Below, in pieces: positions 49,025 to 57,680 of a DNA stretch of 64,000 nt. How positions within the stretch are numbered: the stretch's first letter is position 1; each line of letters starts with the position of its first letter. The notes beneath the pieces are model-generated. The model was not told where the DNA came from and ran no database searches. It was given only the letters and a program-made list of their open reading frames with translations. The translations under genes were made by a program, and so were the position numbers. Source of the stretch: DATBLE01 sp963775695 (GTDB taxonomy: Bacteria; Actinomycetota; Thermoleophilia; Gaiellales; Gaiellaceae); contig CAVZJU010000002.1 in NCBI GenBank assembly GCA_963775695.1, positions 1 to 64,000 on the forward strand, written 5' to 3'.

Positions 49025-50586
49025 CGTGACCTGAGGAGGTCGAGCACGAGCGCGAGGCCGGCGATGCCCGCGGCGACGCCGAGCGTGATCGGTACCCAGG
49101 GGTCGATCGACGAGGCGGCCGCCGCCAGCACCGCGGCCAGGAGCGCCGCTCCGCCGGCGAAGGCGAGCGCGATGCGACGGCCGGCCTTGCGGATCGCGTC
49201 CTCCAGCGTCTTCGAGCCGCGCAACTCGATCTGGAGGCCCGGCCCGGGCCGCGCACCGGTCAGCCTCTCGACGCCCTCGATCAGCCGCGTCGCCCGCACC
49301 TTCAGCTTCTGGATCTCGTAGATCGCCCTCTGCGGGTCGACCGCGCCCCCGACCCGCTCGCGCAGCCCGCGGAACATGAAGCCGCCGACGGCCGAGAAGG
49401 GGTCCAGGGCGGGGTCGAGCTCGGCGACCGCGAGCTGCATCTGGCTGAACGCCTTCCCGGTCATAGCCAGCGAGGCCGGCAGCCGGATCCCATGCCGTGC
49501 GGCAATCTCGATCAGCGTGTCGAGCATCGGGCCGAGCTCGATGTCGCTGAACGAGCCGACCTTGAACTGGCCGACGTAGTCGGCGAGATCGGCGCGCAGG
49601 CCCTCGATGTCGACGTCGTGGCCGCCCTCGCCCAGCATCAGGAGGACGTCGGCGAGGAACTCTGCGTCCTCGCGCCAGAACGCGAGCAGCAGCAGCAGCA
49701 GCAGCCCACGGGTGTCGTCGTCCAGGATCCCGACCATCCCCAGGTCGAGCAGGAAGATGCGGCCCCCGCTCCAGAGCAGGTTGCCGGGATGCGGGTCGGC
49801 ATGGAAGAAGCCCTCCGTCAGCACCTGGCGGTAGAAGGCCTCCAGCAGCTGCCGTGCGGCCTCGCGGCGCTCTTCTCCGGCAGGCGCCTCGCGCAGCGGG
49901 ACGCCGATGACCTCGTCCATGACGAGGAGTCGCCTGCTCGAAAGCTGGGAGTGCACCCAGGGCACGGCCAGCCGCGGGTACCGAGCCAGCACCTCGCGCA
50001 TCCGGTCGATGTTCGCCGCCTCCTCGCGGAAGTCGAGCTCGCGGCGGAGCGACGCCGACAGATGCTCGACAACGGCCGGGATGTCGACCAGGGCGGAGAG
50101 GGCCTCGCGCCCCTCGGCCTTCTCGGCGAAGAGCGCGAACAGGCCGAGATCGCGCTCGATCTCGGCCTCGGCGTTCGGCCGCTGGACCTTGACCACGACC
50201 CGGTCGCCGCCCTCGAGGCGGGCCCTGTGCACCTGGCCGATCGTGCCCGCGGCCAGCGGCTCGGGCTCGATGCTCTCGAACACGTCCTCCCAGGGGACGC
50301 CGAGCTCCTCCTCCATCACCCGCACGACCTCCGGCTCGCTCAGCGGCGGCACGCGGTCCTGAAGGCTCGCGAGCTCGTCGGCGAGCTCGGGCGGAATCAG
50401 GTCGGGGCGGGTCGAGAGCATCTGGCCGAGCTTGCAGAACGTCGGCCCGAGCTCCTCGAGCGCCGCGCGCAGCCGGGCCGGCCGGGCGGCCTCGTCCTCT
50501 TTGACCGCCTTCAGACCGTGCTTCGCAAGGACGGCCGCAATCCGCGCGGCGCGTGCTGTCAGCTGCCCGCCGGCCAGCTCGTTCAC
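49021..50586 (-). CDS. UbiB/ABC1 (AarF) family atypical kinase
   Basis: The 521-aa protein has the family hallmark LGPTFCKLGQMLSTRPDLIP (KxGQ), AAGTIGQVHRA (Ala-rich loop), RVVVKVQRP (Lys), FFHADPHPGNLLW (catalytic loop) and FLLDLGMVG (metal motif). Two C-terminal transmembrane helices follow (about 465-515). UbiB-type ATPases act in quinone or isoprenoid-lipid metabolism. The GTG start overlaps the USP stop, and it is third in the oxidoreductase-USP-UbiB operon. Confidence 0.93.
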   Translation of the reverse strand: MNELAGGQLTARAARIAAVLAKHGLKAVKEDEAARPARLRAALEELGPTFCKLGQMLSTRPDLIPPELADELASLQDRVPPLSEPEVVRVMEEELGVPWEDVFESIEPEPLAAGTIGQVHRARLEGGDRVVVKVQRPNAEAEIERDLGLFALFAEKAEGREALSALVDIPAVVEHLSASLRRELDFREEAANIDRMREVLARYPRLAVPWVHSQLSSRRLLVMDEVIGVPLREAPAGEERREAARQLLEAFYRQVLTEGFFHADPHPGNLLWSGGRIFLLDLGMVGILDDDTRGLLLLLLLAFWREDAEFLADVLLMLGEGGHDVDIEGLRADLADYVGQFKVGSFSDIELGPMLDTLIEIAARHGIRLPASLAMTGKAFSQMQLAVAELDPALDPFSAVGGFMFRGLRERVGGAVDPQRAIYEIQKLKVRATRLIEGVERLTGARPGPGLQIELRGSKTLEDAIRKAGRRIALAFAGGAALLAAVLAAAASSIDPWVPITLGVAAGIAGLALVLDLLRSR

Positions 50587-51005
50587 GAGCGGCTCCAGGG
50601 CTGCAGCCGCTTCCGTCTCGGCTGTGCGGCCGTGTTCACGATCACGACCGTGCAGGTGGCGTTGTGCGAGACGCGGTTCGGAACGTTGCCGAGCAGGAAC
50701 TCCCTGCGGCCGCTCATGCCGATGTTGCCGACCACGAGCACGTCCGCCTGCTCGGCCTCGGCCGCGGCCACGATCGCGCTGGCGGGATCCTCGCCGGCGG
50801 CCACGCGGGCCTTCGTGCCGGGGCCGGCCATCTGCTCCGCGTACACGGCGAGCTCGGTCTCCGCGCCGCCCGGCGGCGGTCCCGGCACGAACGCCTGGAC
50901 GATCGTCAGCTTCGCCTCGTAGCGGCGGGCCATCTCGGCCGCCCAGGCGACCGCACGCGAAGCGGTCTCGGAGCGATCGGAGGCGACGACGATGCGCTCG
51001 ATCAC
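50583..51005 (-). CDS. Universal stress protein (UspA family)
   Basis: The 140-aa protein has IERIVVASDRSETASRAVAWAAEMARRY at the start and the ATP-binding motif G-2x-G-9x-G(S/N) within VVGNIGMSGRREFLLGNVPNRVSHNATC. The nucleotide is probably ATP. The GTG start and stop are both in GTGA overlaps with its operon partners. Such proteins respond to stasis or oxidative stress. Confidence 0.9.
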   Translation of the reverse strand: MIERIVVASDRSETASRAVAWAAEMARRYEAKLTIVQAFVPGPPPGGAETELAVYAEQMAGPGTKARVAAGEDPASAIVAAAEAEQADVLVVGNIGMSGRREFLLGNVPNRVSHNATCTVVIVNTAAQPRRKRLQPWSRS

Positions 51006-52339
51006 AGCGGCAGCTCCTGGAGGGCGAGGAACACGGCCTCGGAGAAGGTGGGGTAGGGCTGGATGACGTCGAGCAGCACGTCGAGCGGGACCTCGGCGCG
51101 GATTGCGAGCGTTAGCTGCTGGCACCACTCGCCCGCCTCCGGACCGATCGCGACCGCGCCCACGAGGACACGGCGCTCGGGGTCGGCGGCGACCTTGACG
51201 AAGCCCGGCCGCTTGGGCTTCTCGTACGTCGATGCGCGCGGGACGGCGGTCAGCTCCCAGCGGGCGCTGACGAGGCCCTCGCTCTCGGTGTCGCCGACCA
51301 TCGCCACCTGCGGATCGGTGAAGGCGACGGCCGGGATCGCCCGGTAGTCGGCGCCGGCGCTGCGCCCGGCGACGTTCCGGGCGGCCACACGCGCCTGGTA
51401 TTTCCCGACGTGGGTGAACAGCGCGACGCCGGTGCAGTCGCCGATTGCCCAGACGCCCTCGGCGGCCCGGAGGCCCTCGTCGGTCTCGATGCCGCGCTTC
51501 GAGATCTCCAGCCCGAGCTGCTCGAGGCCGAGCCCTTCGACGTTCGGCTTCCTGCCCGTGGCGACGAGCAGCTGCTCGGCTGTCAGCTCGTCGCCATTCC
51601 CGAGCTCCAGGCGTACGGCAGCGACGGGCTTGAGCCTGTCACTGCCGACCGAGCGAACGTCGGCGCCGAGCAGAACACGAATCCCTTCATCGTCGAACGC
51701 CGCCTGGAGCAACTCGGCCGCGTCACGGTCGACGCGCGGCATCAGCCGGTCGCCGCGCTGGACGATCGTCACCTCGGAGCCAAGCCGTCGGTAGAGCTGA
51801 GCCAGCTCGCAGCCGGCGACGCCGCCGCCCATCACGATCAGGCTCGCCGGCACCTCGTGCGATGACGTCGCTTCTCTCGTCGTCCACGCCTCGGCGCCGT
51901 CGAGCCCCTGGACGGGCGGCGAGACCGGGGAGGACCCGGTCGCGACCACGAGGCAGTCGTACGCGAGCTCGCGGCCGTCCACATCGACCACGCCGGGCCG
52001 GGCGACACGTCCCTCGCCGCGCACGAGCTCCACCTCGTGGTCGGCGAGCCAGTCGACCTGGCCGGCGTCGTCCCGATCGGAGGTCACCCAGTCGCGCCAG
52101 GCGAAGATCTCCTTCGCGTCGAGTGCGCCCGCCGCAACCCCCGGCGTGCGGGAGGCGGCCTGCTGGAGCTCCGGCGCACGCAAGAGCGTCTTCGACGGCA
52201 TGCAGGCGAAGTACGAGCACTCACCGCCGACGAGCGCAGACTCGACCAGGGTGATGGGAACCCCGGGGTCGATCCGACGCAGGGCACCGCAGAAGTGCTC
52301 GCCCGTCGAGCCTCCGCCCAGAACGACTACGCCCGGCAT
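51002..52339 (-). CDS. FAD-dependent pyridine nucleotide-disulfide oxidoreductase
   Basis: The 445-aa flavoprotein is of the lipoamide-dehydrogenase/mercuric-reductase group. It has the FAD site VVVLGGGSTGEHFCG, the redox disulfide GECSYFACMPSKTLLR, the NAD(P) site VMGGGVAGCELAQLYRRLG, GVWAIGDCTGVALFTHVGK, and an interface domain from PAVAFTDPQVAMVG to HP-like IQPYPTFSEAV. The final His-Pro is replaced by QPYP, which questions classical disulfide reduction. It is first in the operon with USP and UbiB. Confidence 0.88.
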   Translation of the reverse strand: MPGVVVLGGGSTGEHFCGALRRIDPGVPITLVESALVGGECSYFACMPSKTLLRAPELQQAASRTPGVAAGALDAKEIFAWRDWVTSDRDDAGQVDWLADHEVELVRGEGRVARPGVVDVDGRELAYDCLVVATGSSPVSPPVQGLDGAEAWTTREATSSHEVPASLIVMGGGVAGCELAQLYRRLGSEVTIVQRGDRLMPRVDRDAAELLQAAFDDEGIRVLLGADVRSVGSDRLKPVAAVRLELGNGDELTAEQLLVATGRKPNVEGLGLEQLGLEISKRGIETDEGLRAAEGVWAIGDCTGVALFTHVGKYQARVAARNVAGRSAGADYRAIPAVAFTDPQVAMVGDTESEGLVSARWELTAVPRASTYEKPKRPGFVKVAADPERRVLVGAVAIGPEAGEWCQQLTLAIRAEVPLDVLLDVIQPYPTFSEAVFLALQELPL

Positions 52340-52348
52340 GGGGGGAGC

Positions 52349-53371
52349 TTACGACGTGGTCTTCGCGAAGACGGCGACGGCGGTCGCAGGCGCGGACACA
52401 CGGACGACGCAGTACCGCTTCGCGCCGCGGCAGGCCCCGCGCCAGCGGACGAACCTGCTCCCGCGGGCCGGCGCGGCGGTCAGCGTCACCACCGATCCGG
52501 CATCGAGGCGGTCGGCGCAGAACTCGCCGCACTGGATCTCGACACCGGAGCCGCCAACCGTCCCGCTGCCCCGGCCCGTCCGGGAGACGACGAGCCGGTA
52601 GGTCGGCACAGGCGACGCCGCTGCGCGCACGGCGCCGTCGACGTCGAGCGCGCAGTGCCAGCCGAGGTCGAGCCCCCGGTCGACCGCACACCCGCGACGG
52701 AGCGCAGCCCGCACCTGGAGCCCGGTCAGCTGCGGATGCGCGGCGAAGACGACGGCGGCCGCGCCGGCCACGCGCGGAGCAGCTCCCGAGGTCGCCGAGC
52801 CCCGAGCGCCGATGTCGACCCAGATGCCGCGATTCGTCGACGGGAGCAGCCGCCCGGCGTCGTCGACCGCCGCCACACGCACGGCGTCGGGGCTCCGACT
52901 CGCCCACGGGTTCAGGTTCGGGTCGCGCGAGCCGTCGTTCATGGCCGCCGCGGTCACCACCGCGCCCTGGGCGACGGCCGAGGCGATCGCCCGCTCCACC
53001 TGGCCGGTCGAGCGGGCGCCGAGCGCCAGCCCCCAGCTCAGGTTGATCACGCGGGCGCCGTGTCCGGCCGCCCAGCGGATCCCGGAGGCGACCAGTCCCT
53101 GCGTCGACGAGCCGGAGTCGTCAGTGATCCGCACCGGAAGGATCCGGCAGCCGCCGCAGGTCGCCGCGGCGACGATCGCCACGCCGGTGCCGTGCCCGCC
53201 AACGTCGTGCGTGTCGGAGGAGCCGTCGACCGCGTTCCAGCCGGGGACGAGCCCGGGGACGGATCCGTCGACGCCCGAGTCGACCACCGCGACCACGACC
53301 GGCACGTTTCCGGCCGGCGCCGCGCCCGCCAGGGTGAGGAACCCCGCCGCCATGACGACCGCCGCCCGCAC
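52349..53371 (-). CDS. Secreted S8 (subtilisin-like) peptidase with a C-terminal InlB-type repeat
   Basis: The 340-aa protein has a short signal region (VVMAAGFLTLAGAAPAG) and the catalytic triad Asp in VVAVVDSGVDG, His in DVGGHGTGVAIVA and Ser in GSATSGAAPRVAGAAA, with oxyanion Asn in AAAMNDGS. No propeptide is evident. The last 85 residues form one cysteine-paired repeat (GRGSGTVGGSGVEIQCGEFC, FVRWRGACRG) like those of the 27081 and 29861 proteins. The protease may act on or beside those surface proteins. Confidence 0.85.
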   Translation of the reverse strand: MRAAVVMAAGFLTLAGAAPAGNVPVVVAVVDSGVDGSVPGLVPGWNAVDGSSDTHDVGGHGTGVAIVAAATCGGCRILPVRITDDSGSSTQGLVASGIRWAAGHGARVINLSWGLALGARSTGQVERAIASAVAQGAVVTAAAMNDGSRDPNLNPWASRSPDAVRVAAVDDAGRLLPSTNRGIWVDIGARGSATSGAAPRVAGAAAVVFAAHPQLTGLQVRAALRRGCAVDRGLDLGWHCALDVDGAVRAAASPVPTYRLVVSRTGRGSGTVGGSGVEIQCGEFCADRLDAGSVVTLTAAPARGSRFVRWRGACRGAKRYCVVRVSAPATAVAVFAKTTS

Positions 53372-53413
53372 GTCGAATACGACGTCGAAGCGGCGAGGAA
53401 GGCTGTGCAGGGT

Positions 53414-53712
53414 AGGCTCGCCGCGTCGATGCCGACCGCCGCCCTGGCGACATCCACGGGAACCTCCACGCGCTCGACGCCGTGCTCGCAGACCCGCGGC
53501 TGACCGAGGCGGACCGGATCGTCGTCCTCGGAGACGTCGTCACCGGCACGTTCCCGGCCGAGACGCTCGACCGGTTGACCGCGCTGCCGGGCTCCCTCAC
53601 GCTCCTCGCCTCCGGACAGCCCAATGCGGAGGAGGTCGCAGAGACGTTGCTTCGTCCCCCCGCGCCCGAGAAGGCCACCGCCTGGTGGGAGGAGTCTAGG
53701 GTTCCGCGATGA
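53414..53712 (+). pseudogene. Metallophosphoesterase remnant with central deletion
   Basis: One frame carries DIHGNLHALDAVLADPRLTEADRIVVLGDVVTG, an N-terminal calcineurin-like fold with part of the metal site, but no start codon. After LTLLASG (about 53615) the sequence jumps to the family's C-terminal end (PNAEEVAETLLRPPAPEKATAWWEE). The middle with the remaining metal ligands is absent. Its TGA overlaps the ABC-transporter ATG, so the remnant may still serve translational coupling. Confidence 0.65.
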
Positions 53713-54683
53713 GCACGGGCGCCGCCGCCGAGATCGTCTTCGACCACGTGACCAAGCGCTACGAGGGGCGCGACCAGGCGGCGGTCGAGAACCTGTCGCT
53801 GACCATCCCGGCGGGCGAGATCTGCGTCCTCGTCGGGCCGTCGGGGGCAGGCAAGACGACGGCGATGAAGCTCGTCAACCGGCTGATCGAGCTCGACGAG
53901 GGCGACATCACGATCGACGGGACGTCGATCCACGACCAGGACGTGGTCGAGCTGCGCCGGGGCATCGGCTACGTGATCCAGCAGGTCGGCCTCTTCCCGC
54001 ACATGACGATCGCCGAGAACGTCGCCACCGTGCCGCGGCTGCTCGGCTGGCCGAAGGCGCGGACGAAGGAGCGCACCGCCGAGCTGCTCGAGCTCGTCGG
54101 TCTCGACTCCGACTACGCCGGCCGCTATCCGGCACAGCTTTCGGGCGGCCAGAGGCAGCGCGTCGGCCTGGCCCGCGCGCTGGCGGTCGACCCGCCGCTG
54201 ATGCTGATGGACGAGCCGTTCGGCGCTCTCGACCCGATCACTCGCGACCGCCTCCAGCTCGAGTTCCTGCGCCTGCACGAGGAGGTGCGGAGGACGGTGA
54301 TCTTCGTGACGCACGACATCGACGAGGCGATCAAGCTGGGCGACCGGATCGCGATCCTCCGCGAGGGCGGCCACCTGGCCCAGTACGACACCCCCGACCG
54401 GATCCTCTCCCACCCCGCCGACGAATTCGTAGAGCGCTTCGTCGGGGCCGACCGCGGCCTCAAGCGCCTCGCCCTCCGCCGCCTGGAGGAGATCGAGCTG
54501 GAGCCGCTGAACGGCACGCCGCCGGCCGACGCGCCGCAGGCGCCCGGCTCGACCACCCTCCGCGACGCACTCTCGCTGATGATGTCCGAGGGGGCCGACC
54601 CGCTCGTCGTCGTCGACGTCGACGGCACGCCGATCGGCCTTCTCTCGGTCGCCCGGGTCGGCCGCGTGCTCTCCGAGCTGTGA
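53709..54683 (+). CDS. Osmoprotectant (quaternary amine) ABC transporter, ATP-binding protein
   Basis: The 324-aa OpuCA/ProV-type ATPase has Walker A GPSGAGKTT, Q-loop IQQVGLFPHMT, signature LSGGQRQRVGLARALA, Walker B LMLMDEPFGALDP and switch His VTHDIDEAI. It ends with a single CBS-like segment (LRDALSLMMSEGADPLVVVDVDG), a region that senses ionic strength in related transporters. It is first of four genes (ATPase, two permeases, binding protein), each overlapping the next by GTGA except the last. Confidence 0.93.
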   Translation: MSTGAAAEIVFDHVTKRYEGRDQAAVENLSLTIPAGEICVLVGPSGAGKTTAMKLVNRLIELDEGDITIDGTSIHDQDVVELRRGIGYVIQQVGLFPHMTIAENVATVPRLLGWPKARTKERTAELLELVGLDSDYAGRYPAQLSGGQRQRVGLARALAVDPPLMLMDEPFGALDPITRDRLQLEFLRLHEEVRRTVIFVTHDIDEAIKLGDRIAILREGGHLAQYDTPDRILSHPADEFVERFVGADRGLKRLALRRLEEIELEPLNGTPPADAPQAPGSTTLRDALSLMMSEGADPLVVVDVDGTPIGLLSVARVGRVLSEL

Positions 54684-55399
54684 CCACGTTCACCCTCCTT
54701 GCGCAGGGGCCGGTGATCCCGAACTTCGGCGAGGGGTCGAAGTGCGAAACCGAGAACCACTTCTTCTGCACCGGCTGGGTCGCAGACCACTGGTCCGACA
54801 CGCTGCAGCCCGCCCTGCTCCAGCACATCAAGCTGGCCGTGATCGCGGTCGCGATCGGGTTCGTGCTCGCGTTCGCCGCCGCCCTGGTCGCGTACCGGTA
54901 CCGGCGCGCCGACCAGCCGATCGGCCTGCTCTCCGACTTCCTCTACACGATCCCGAGCCTGGCGCTGTTCCAGCTGCTCGTCCCGCTCAGCGGCCTGACG
55001 GTGACGACGGTCGAGATCGCGCTCGTCAGCTACACGCTGCTGATCCTGTACCGCAACATCCTCGAGGGCTTACGCGGTGTGCCAGCCGAGGTCCGGGAGG
55101 CGGCCCGGGGCATGGGGCTGACCCGCCGCCAGTCGCTGTTCCGCGTCGAGCTGCCGCTCGCGGTGCCGTCGATCATGGCCGGCCTCCGGATCGCGACCGT
55201 ATCGACCATCTCGATCGCCACCATCGCCGCGTTCGTGATCCCGGAAGGGCTGGGCAGGCCGATCTTCATCGGGATCGGGCAGGACGTCTTCAAGACGGAG
55301 ATCATCGCCGCCGGCGGGCTCGCGATCCTGCTCGCCCTGGCCGCCGACGCGCTCCTCGTCCTCGTGGGCCGCGCGCTGACCCCGTGGAGGAACGCGTGA
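54680..55399 (+). CDS. Osmoprotectant ABC transporter permease (first)
   Basis: The 239-aa permease has five to six helices and the EAA loop VPAEVREAARGMGLTRRQSLFRVELP. DFLYTIPSLALFQLLVPLSG and STISIATIAAFVIPEGLG are typical of OpuCB/CD. An extra N-terminal segment with two cysteines (SKCETENHFFCTGW) lies outside the membrane. GTG 54680 overlaps the ATPase stop. Confidence 0.92.
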   Translation: MTTFTLLAQGPVIPNFGEGSKCETENHFFCTGWVADHWSDTLQPALLQHIKLAVIAVAIGFVLAFAAALVAYRYRRADQPIGLLSDFLYTIPSLALFQLLVPLSGLTVTTVEIALVSYTLLILYRNILEGLRGVPAEVREAARGMGLTRRQSLFRVELPLAVPSIMAGLRIATVSTISIATIAAFVIPEGLGRPIFIGIGQDVFKTEIIAAGGLAILLALAADALLVLVGRALTPWRNA

Positions 55400-56073
55400 T
55401 CCGCCTGCTCGCCGACTCCTTCAGCTGGGGCACGTTTCCCGACGCGATCAGGTTCATCACCGACAACCCCGGCCTGCTCTGGCACAAGTCGGTCGAGCAC
55501 ATGGAGCTCTCGGGCGCGGCCATCGGGATCGCGCTCCTCCTGGCCCTGCCACTCGGCGTCGTGCTCGGCCACCTGCGCCGCGGCTCCTTCGTCGCGATCA
55601 GCGTGTCCAACCTCGGCCGGGCGCTCCCGAGCCTCGTCCTGATCGCGTTCGCGCTGTTCGTCTCGGGCCACTTCTTCGTGAACAACATGGCCGCGCTGAT
55701 CGTCCTGGGCGTCCCGCCGATCCTGACGAACGCGTACTTCGGGATCGAGGGTGTCGACCGGAACATCGTCGAGGCGGCACGGGGCATGGGGATGAGCGGG
55801 CGTGACATCCTGTTCCGGATCGAGCTCCCGCTGGCCCTGCCGCTGATCATCGCCGGCGTCCGGATCGCGGCGGTCTTCATCATCGCGACCGCGACGATCG
55901 CAGCGGTCGCGGGCGGCGGCGGGCTCGGCGACGTGATCGTCAACCAGGCCACCTACCAGCTTTCCGGCGTCGTCGGCGCATCGCTCGTCGTGTCGCTGCT
56001 CGCCTTCGGCGTCGCCCTGATCCTCGCGCTCGTCCGGAAGCTCTTGACACGCCCGTACGTTTCGGCGGACTAG
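55396..56073 (+). CDS. Osmoprotectant ABC transporter permease (second)
   Basis: The 225-aa permease is similar to its upstream partner: EAA loop VDRNIVEAARGMGMSGRDILFRIELP, NLGRALPSLVLIAFALFVSG, and the helix pair ATATIAAVAGGGGLGDVI. The heterodimer of the two permeases forms the channel. GTG 55396 overlaps the preceding stop by 4 nt. Confidence 0.92.
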   Translation: MIRLLADSFSWGTFPDAIRFITDNPGLLWHKSVEHMELSGAAIGIALLLALPLGVVLGHLRRGSFVAISVSNLGRALPSLVLIAFALFVSGHFFVNNMAALIVLGVPPILTNAYFGIEGVDRNIVEAARGMGMSGRDILFRIELPLALPLIIAGVRIAAVFIIATATIAAVAGGGGLGDVIVNQATYQLSGVVGASLVVSLLAFGVALILALVRKLLTRPYVSAD

Positions 56074-56140
56074 CTGCCTTGCGGCCCGGGTAGCCAGGTT
56101 GCGTAGGGTGCCGGGGTCCTCTCCCAGAAAGGAGTCAGCT

Positions 56141-57049
56141 GTGGTCCGCAAGCATGCTCGGCGCGCCGTCAAGGCCGCCTTCGCAGTGGCGTTGGCAATC
56201 CCGATCGTCTTAGGCGGGACGGCGAACGCGCAGACGACCGCGACGCCCACGATCACCGTCGGCACGAAGAACTTCACCGAGGCCTACGTCCTCGGCCAGC
56301 TCTACAAGCAGGCGCTCCAGGCGAAGGGCTTCAAGGTCGCCTACAAGGAGAACATCGGCAGCTCCGAGCTGATCGACACCGCCCTGACGAGCGGGAAGAT
56401 CAACTTCTACCCGGAGTACACCGGTGTCCTCGCCCTCAACATCGCGCACGCGAAGTCGCCGAAGACGGCGGCGGCGACGTATGCGGCGGCGAAGGCGTTC
56501 GAGGAGAAACGCGGCTACACCCTGCTCAAGCAGACGCCGTTCTTCGACGCGGACTCCTTCACGGTCCTGACGAAGACGGCGAAGAAGTACGGCCTGAAGA
56601 AGATCTCCGACCTGAAGAAGGTGCCGAGCCTGTCGTACGGCGGCTACCCCGAGTGCGACAAGCGCATCACCTGCCTGCTCGGGCTCAAGCAGATCTACGG
56701 GCTGAAGAACATCAAGTTCGTGCAGCTGGGGACGATCCCCGTCACCAAGCTGATCGACTCGGGCAAGGTCATCGGCGGCGACGTCTTCACGACCGAGCCG
56801 GCGCTGGCCAACCCGAAGTACACGGCGCTGATCGACGACAAGCACATCTTCGGATTCCAGAACGTGGCGCCCGTGGTGTCGAAGAAGCTCGTCGCCGCCT
56901 ACGGCGCCAAGTTCACCGGTGCGGTGAACGCGGTCAGCGCGAAGCTGACCAACGCGGCGATGATCGCGATGAACAAGGCGGTTGCGGTCGACAAGAAGAC
57001 GCCCGCTTCCGTCGCCAAGGCGTTCTTGAAGGCGAACAAGCTCGCCTAA
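56141..57049 (+). CDS. Osmoprotectant ABC transporter substrate-binding protein
   Basis: The 302-aa secreted protein has a twin-basic-rich signal (VRKHARRAVKAAFAVALAIP) cleaved near ANAQTT. It is an OpuAC-type domain with TITVGTKNFTEAYVLGQLYKQAL, INFYPEYTGVLAL and VFTTEPALANPKYTALIDD. No lipobox is seen, so it may be free or held by the permease. AAGGAG precedes GTG 56141. It binds glycine betaine, choline or a related amine; which one is unknown. Confidence 0.92.
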   Translation: MVRKHARRAVKAAFAVALAIPIVLGGTANAQTTATPTITVGTKNFTEAYVLGQLYKQALQAKGFKVAYKENIGSSELIDTALTSGKINFYPEYTGVLALNIAHAKSPKTAAATYAAAKAFEEKRGYTLLKQTPFFDADSFTVLTKTAKKYGLKKISDLKKVPSLSYGGYPECDKRITCLLGLKQIYGLKNIKFVQLGTIPVTKLIDSGKVIGGDVFTTEPALANPKYTALIDDKHIFGFQNVAPVVSKKLVAAYGAKFTGAVNAVSAKLTNAAMIAMNKAVAVDKKTPASVAKAFLKANKLA

Positions 57050-57082
57050 CACTCGCCGCGCCCTTCGGCCGCATTGCTCGCT

Positions 57083-57114
57083 CTCATGGGGGGAACGGCC
57101 GGTTCCCCCATGAG
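57083..57114 (+). terminator. Terminator of the ABC operon
   Basis: CTCATGGGGG and CCCCCATGAG flank a further inner GAAC/GGTTC pairing with one bulged base, giving a stem of about 13 bp, 34 nt after the binding-protein stop. There is no U-tract. Confidence 0.55.
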
Positions 57115-57154
57115 CCCCCTCCCTAAGCACCTCGGACCTCAGTTGCCCGGATGC

Positions 57155-57185
57155 GCCGCGCCCGCACAGGTCGGGCGCGGCGGCG
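57155..57185. repeat. Duplicated hairpin, copy 1
   Basis: A 31-bp sequence identical to 57681-57711 forms a perfect 10-bp stem (GCCGCGCCCG with CGGGCGCGGC) around CACAGGT. The two copies, in the same orientation, bracket the cupin gene. It looks like a REP-type or transcript-end element. Confidence 0.6.
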
Positions 57186-57227
57186 AGACCCTCGCGCGCG
57201 AGATTCGCTCAGTTGTAGGGTTCGCGC

Positions 57228-57587
57228 GTGGCTGAGGGCTTCACGATCGGGCGGTTGGGGGGCTTCGAGACGAACGGCCGCTGGCAGCTCGTTCGCCGCG
57301 GGCTCGGGGTGGAGTCGTTTGGGCTCAACGTCGTCGAGATCGAGCAGGGCTACTCGATCCCCGAGCACGACGAGACCGAGCGCGACCAGGAGGAGGTCTT
57401 CGTCGTGCTCGAGGGCGATGCCGTGATGGTGGTCGACGGCAAGGACCATCCGGCGCCTGCCGGGACCTTCGTCCGGGTCGCGCCGCCGCTGACGCGCACG
57501 GTGCGGAACGATCAGGCGCAGCCGGTGACGCTGCTGATCGTCTCGGCGCCAACGACATCCGGGTACACCGACATGGGCTGGGCCTAA
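57228..57587 (+). CDS. Small cupin-domain protein
   Basis: The 119-aa single cupin has EIEQGYSIPEHDETERDQEEVFVVLEG (motif 1 with His/Glu) and HPAPAGTFVRVAPPLTRTVRND (motif 2). The GTG start at 57228 has only a weak purine-rich leader. The gene is monocistronic, framed by two identical hairpin repeats and followed by its own terminator. The function is unknown. Confidence 0.82.
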   Translation: MAEGFTIGRLGGFETNGRWQLVRRGLGVESFGLNVVEIEQGYSIPEHDETERDQEEVFVVLEGDAVMVVDGKDHPAPAGTFVRVAPPLTRTVRNDQAQPVTLLIVSAPTTSGYTDMGWA

Positions 57588-57614
57588 CGCGGGAGAACCC
57601 ATGGTTCTCCCGCG
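57588..57614 (+). terminator. Hairpin terminator after the cupin
   Basis: CGCGGGAGAACC and GGTTCTCCCGCG pair perfectly over 12 bp around CAT, starting directly after the TAA stop at 57585-57587. It has no U-tract but its position is decisive. Confidence 0.65.
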
Positions 57615-57680
57615 GGCCCTCTCCTGTGCTCGCTCGCTTCGCTCGCATCTCGCGCCCGAAGGCGCAGAGGGCGGTTCCGA

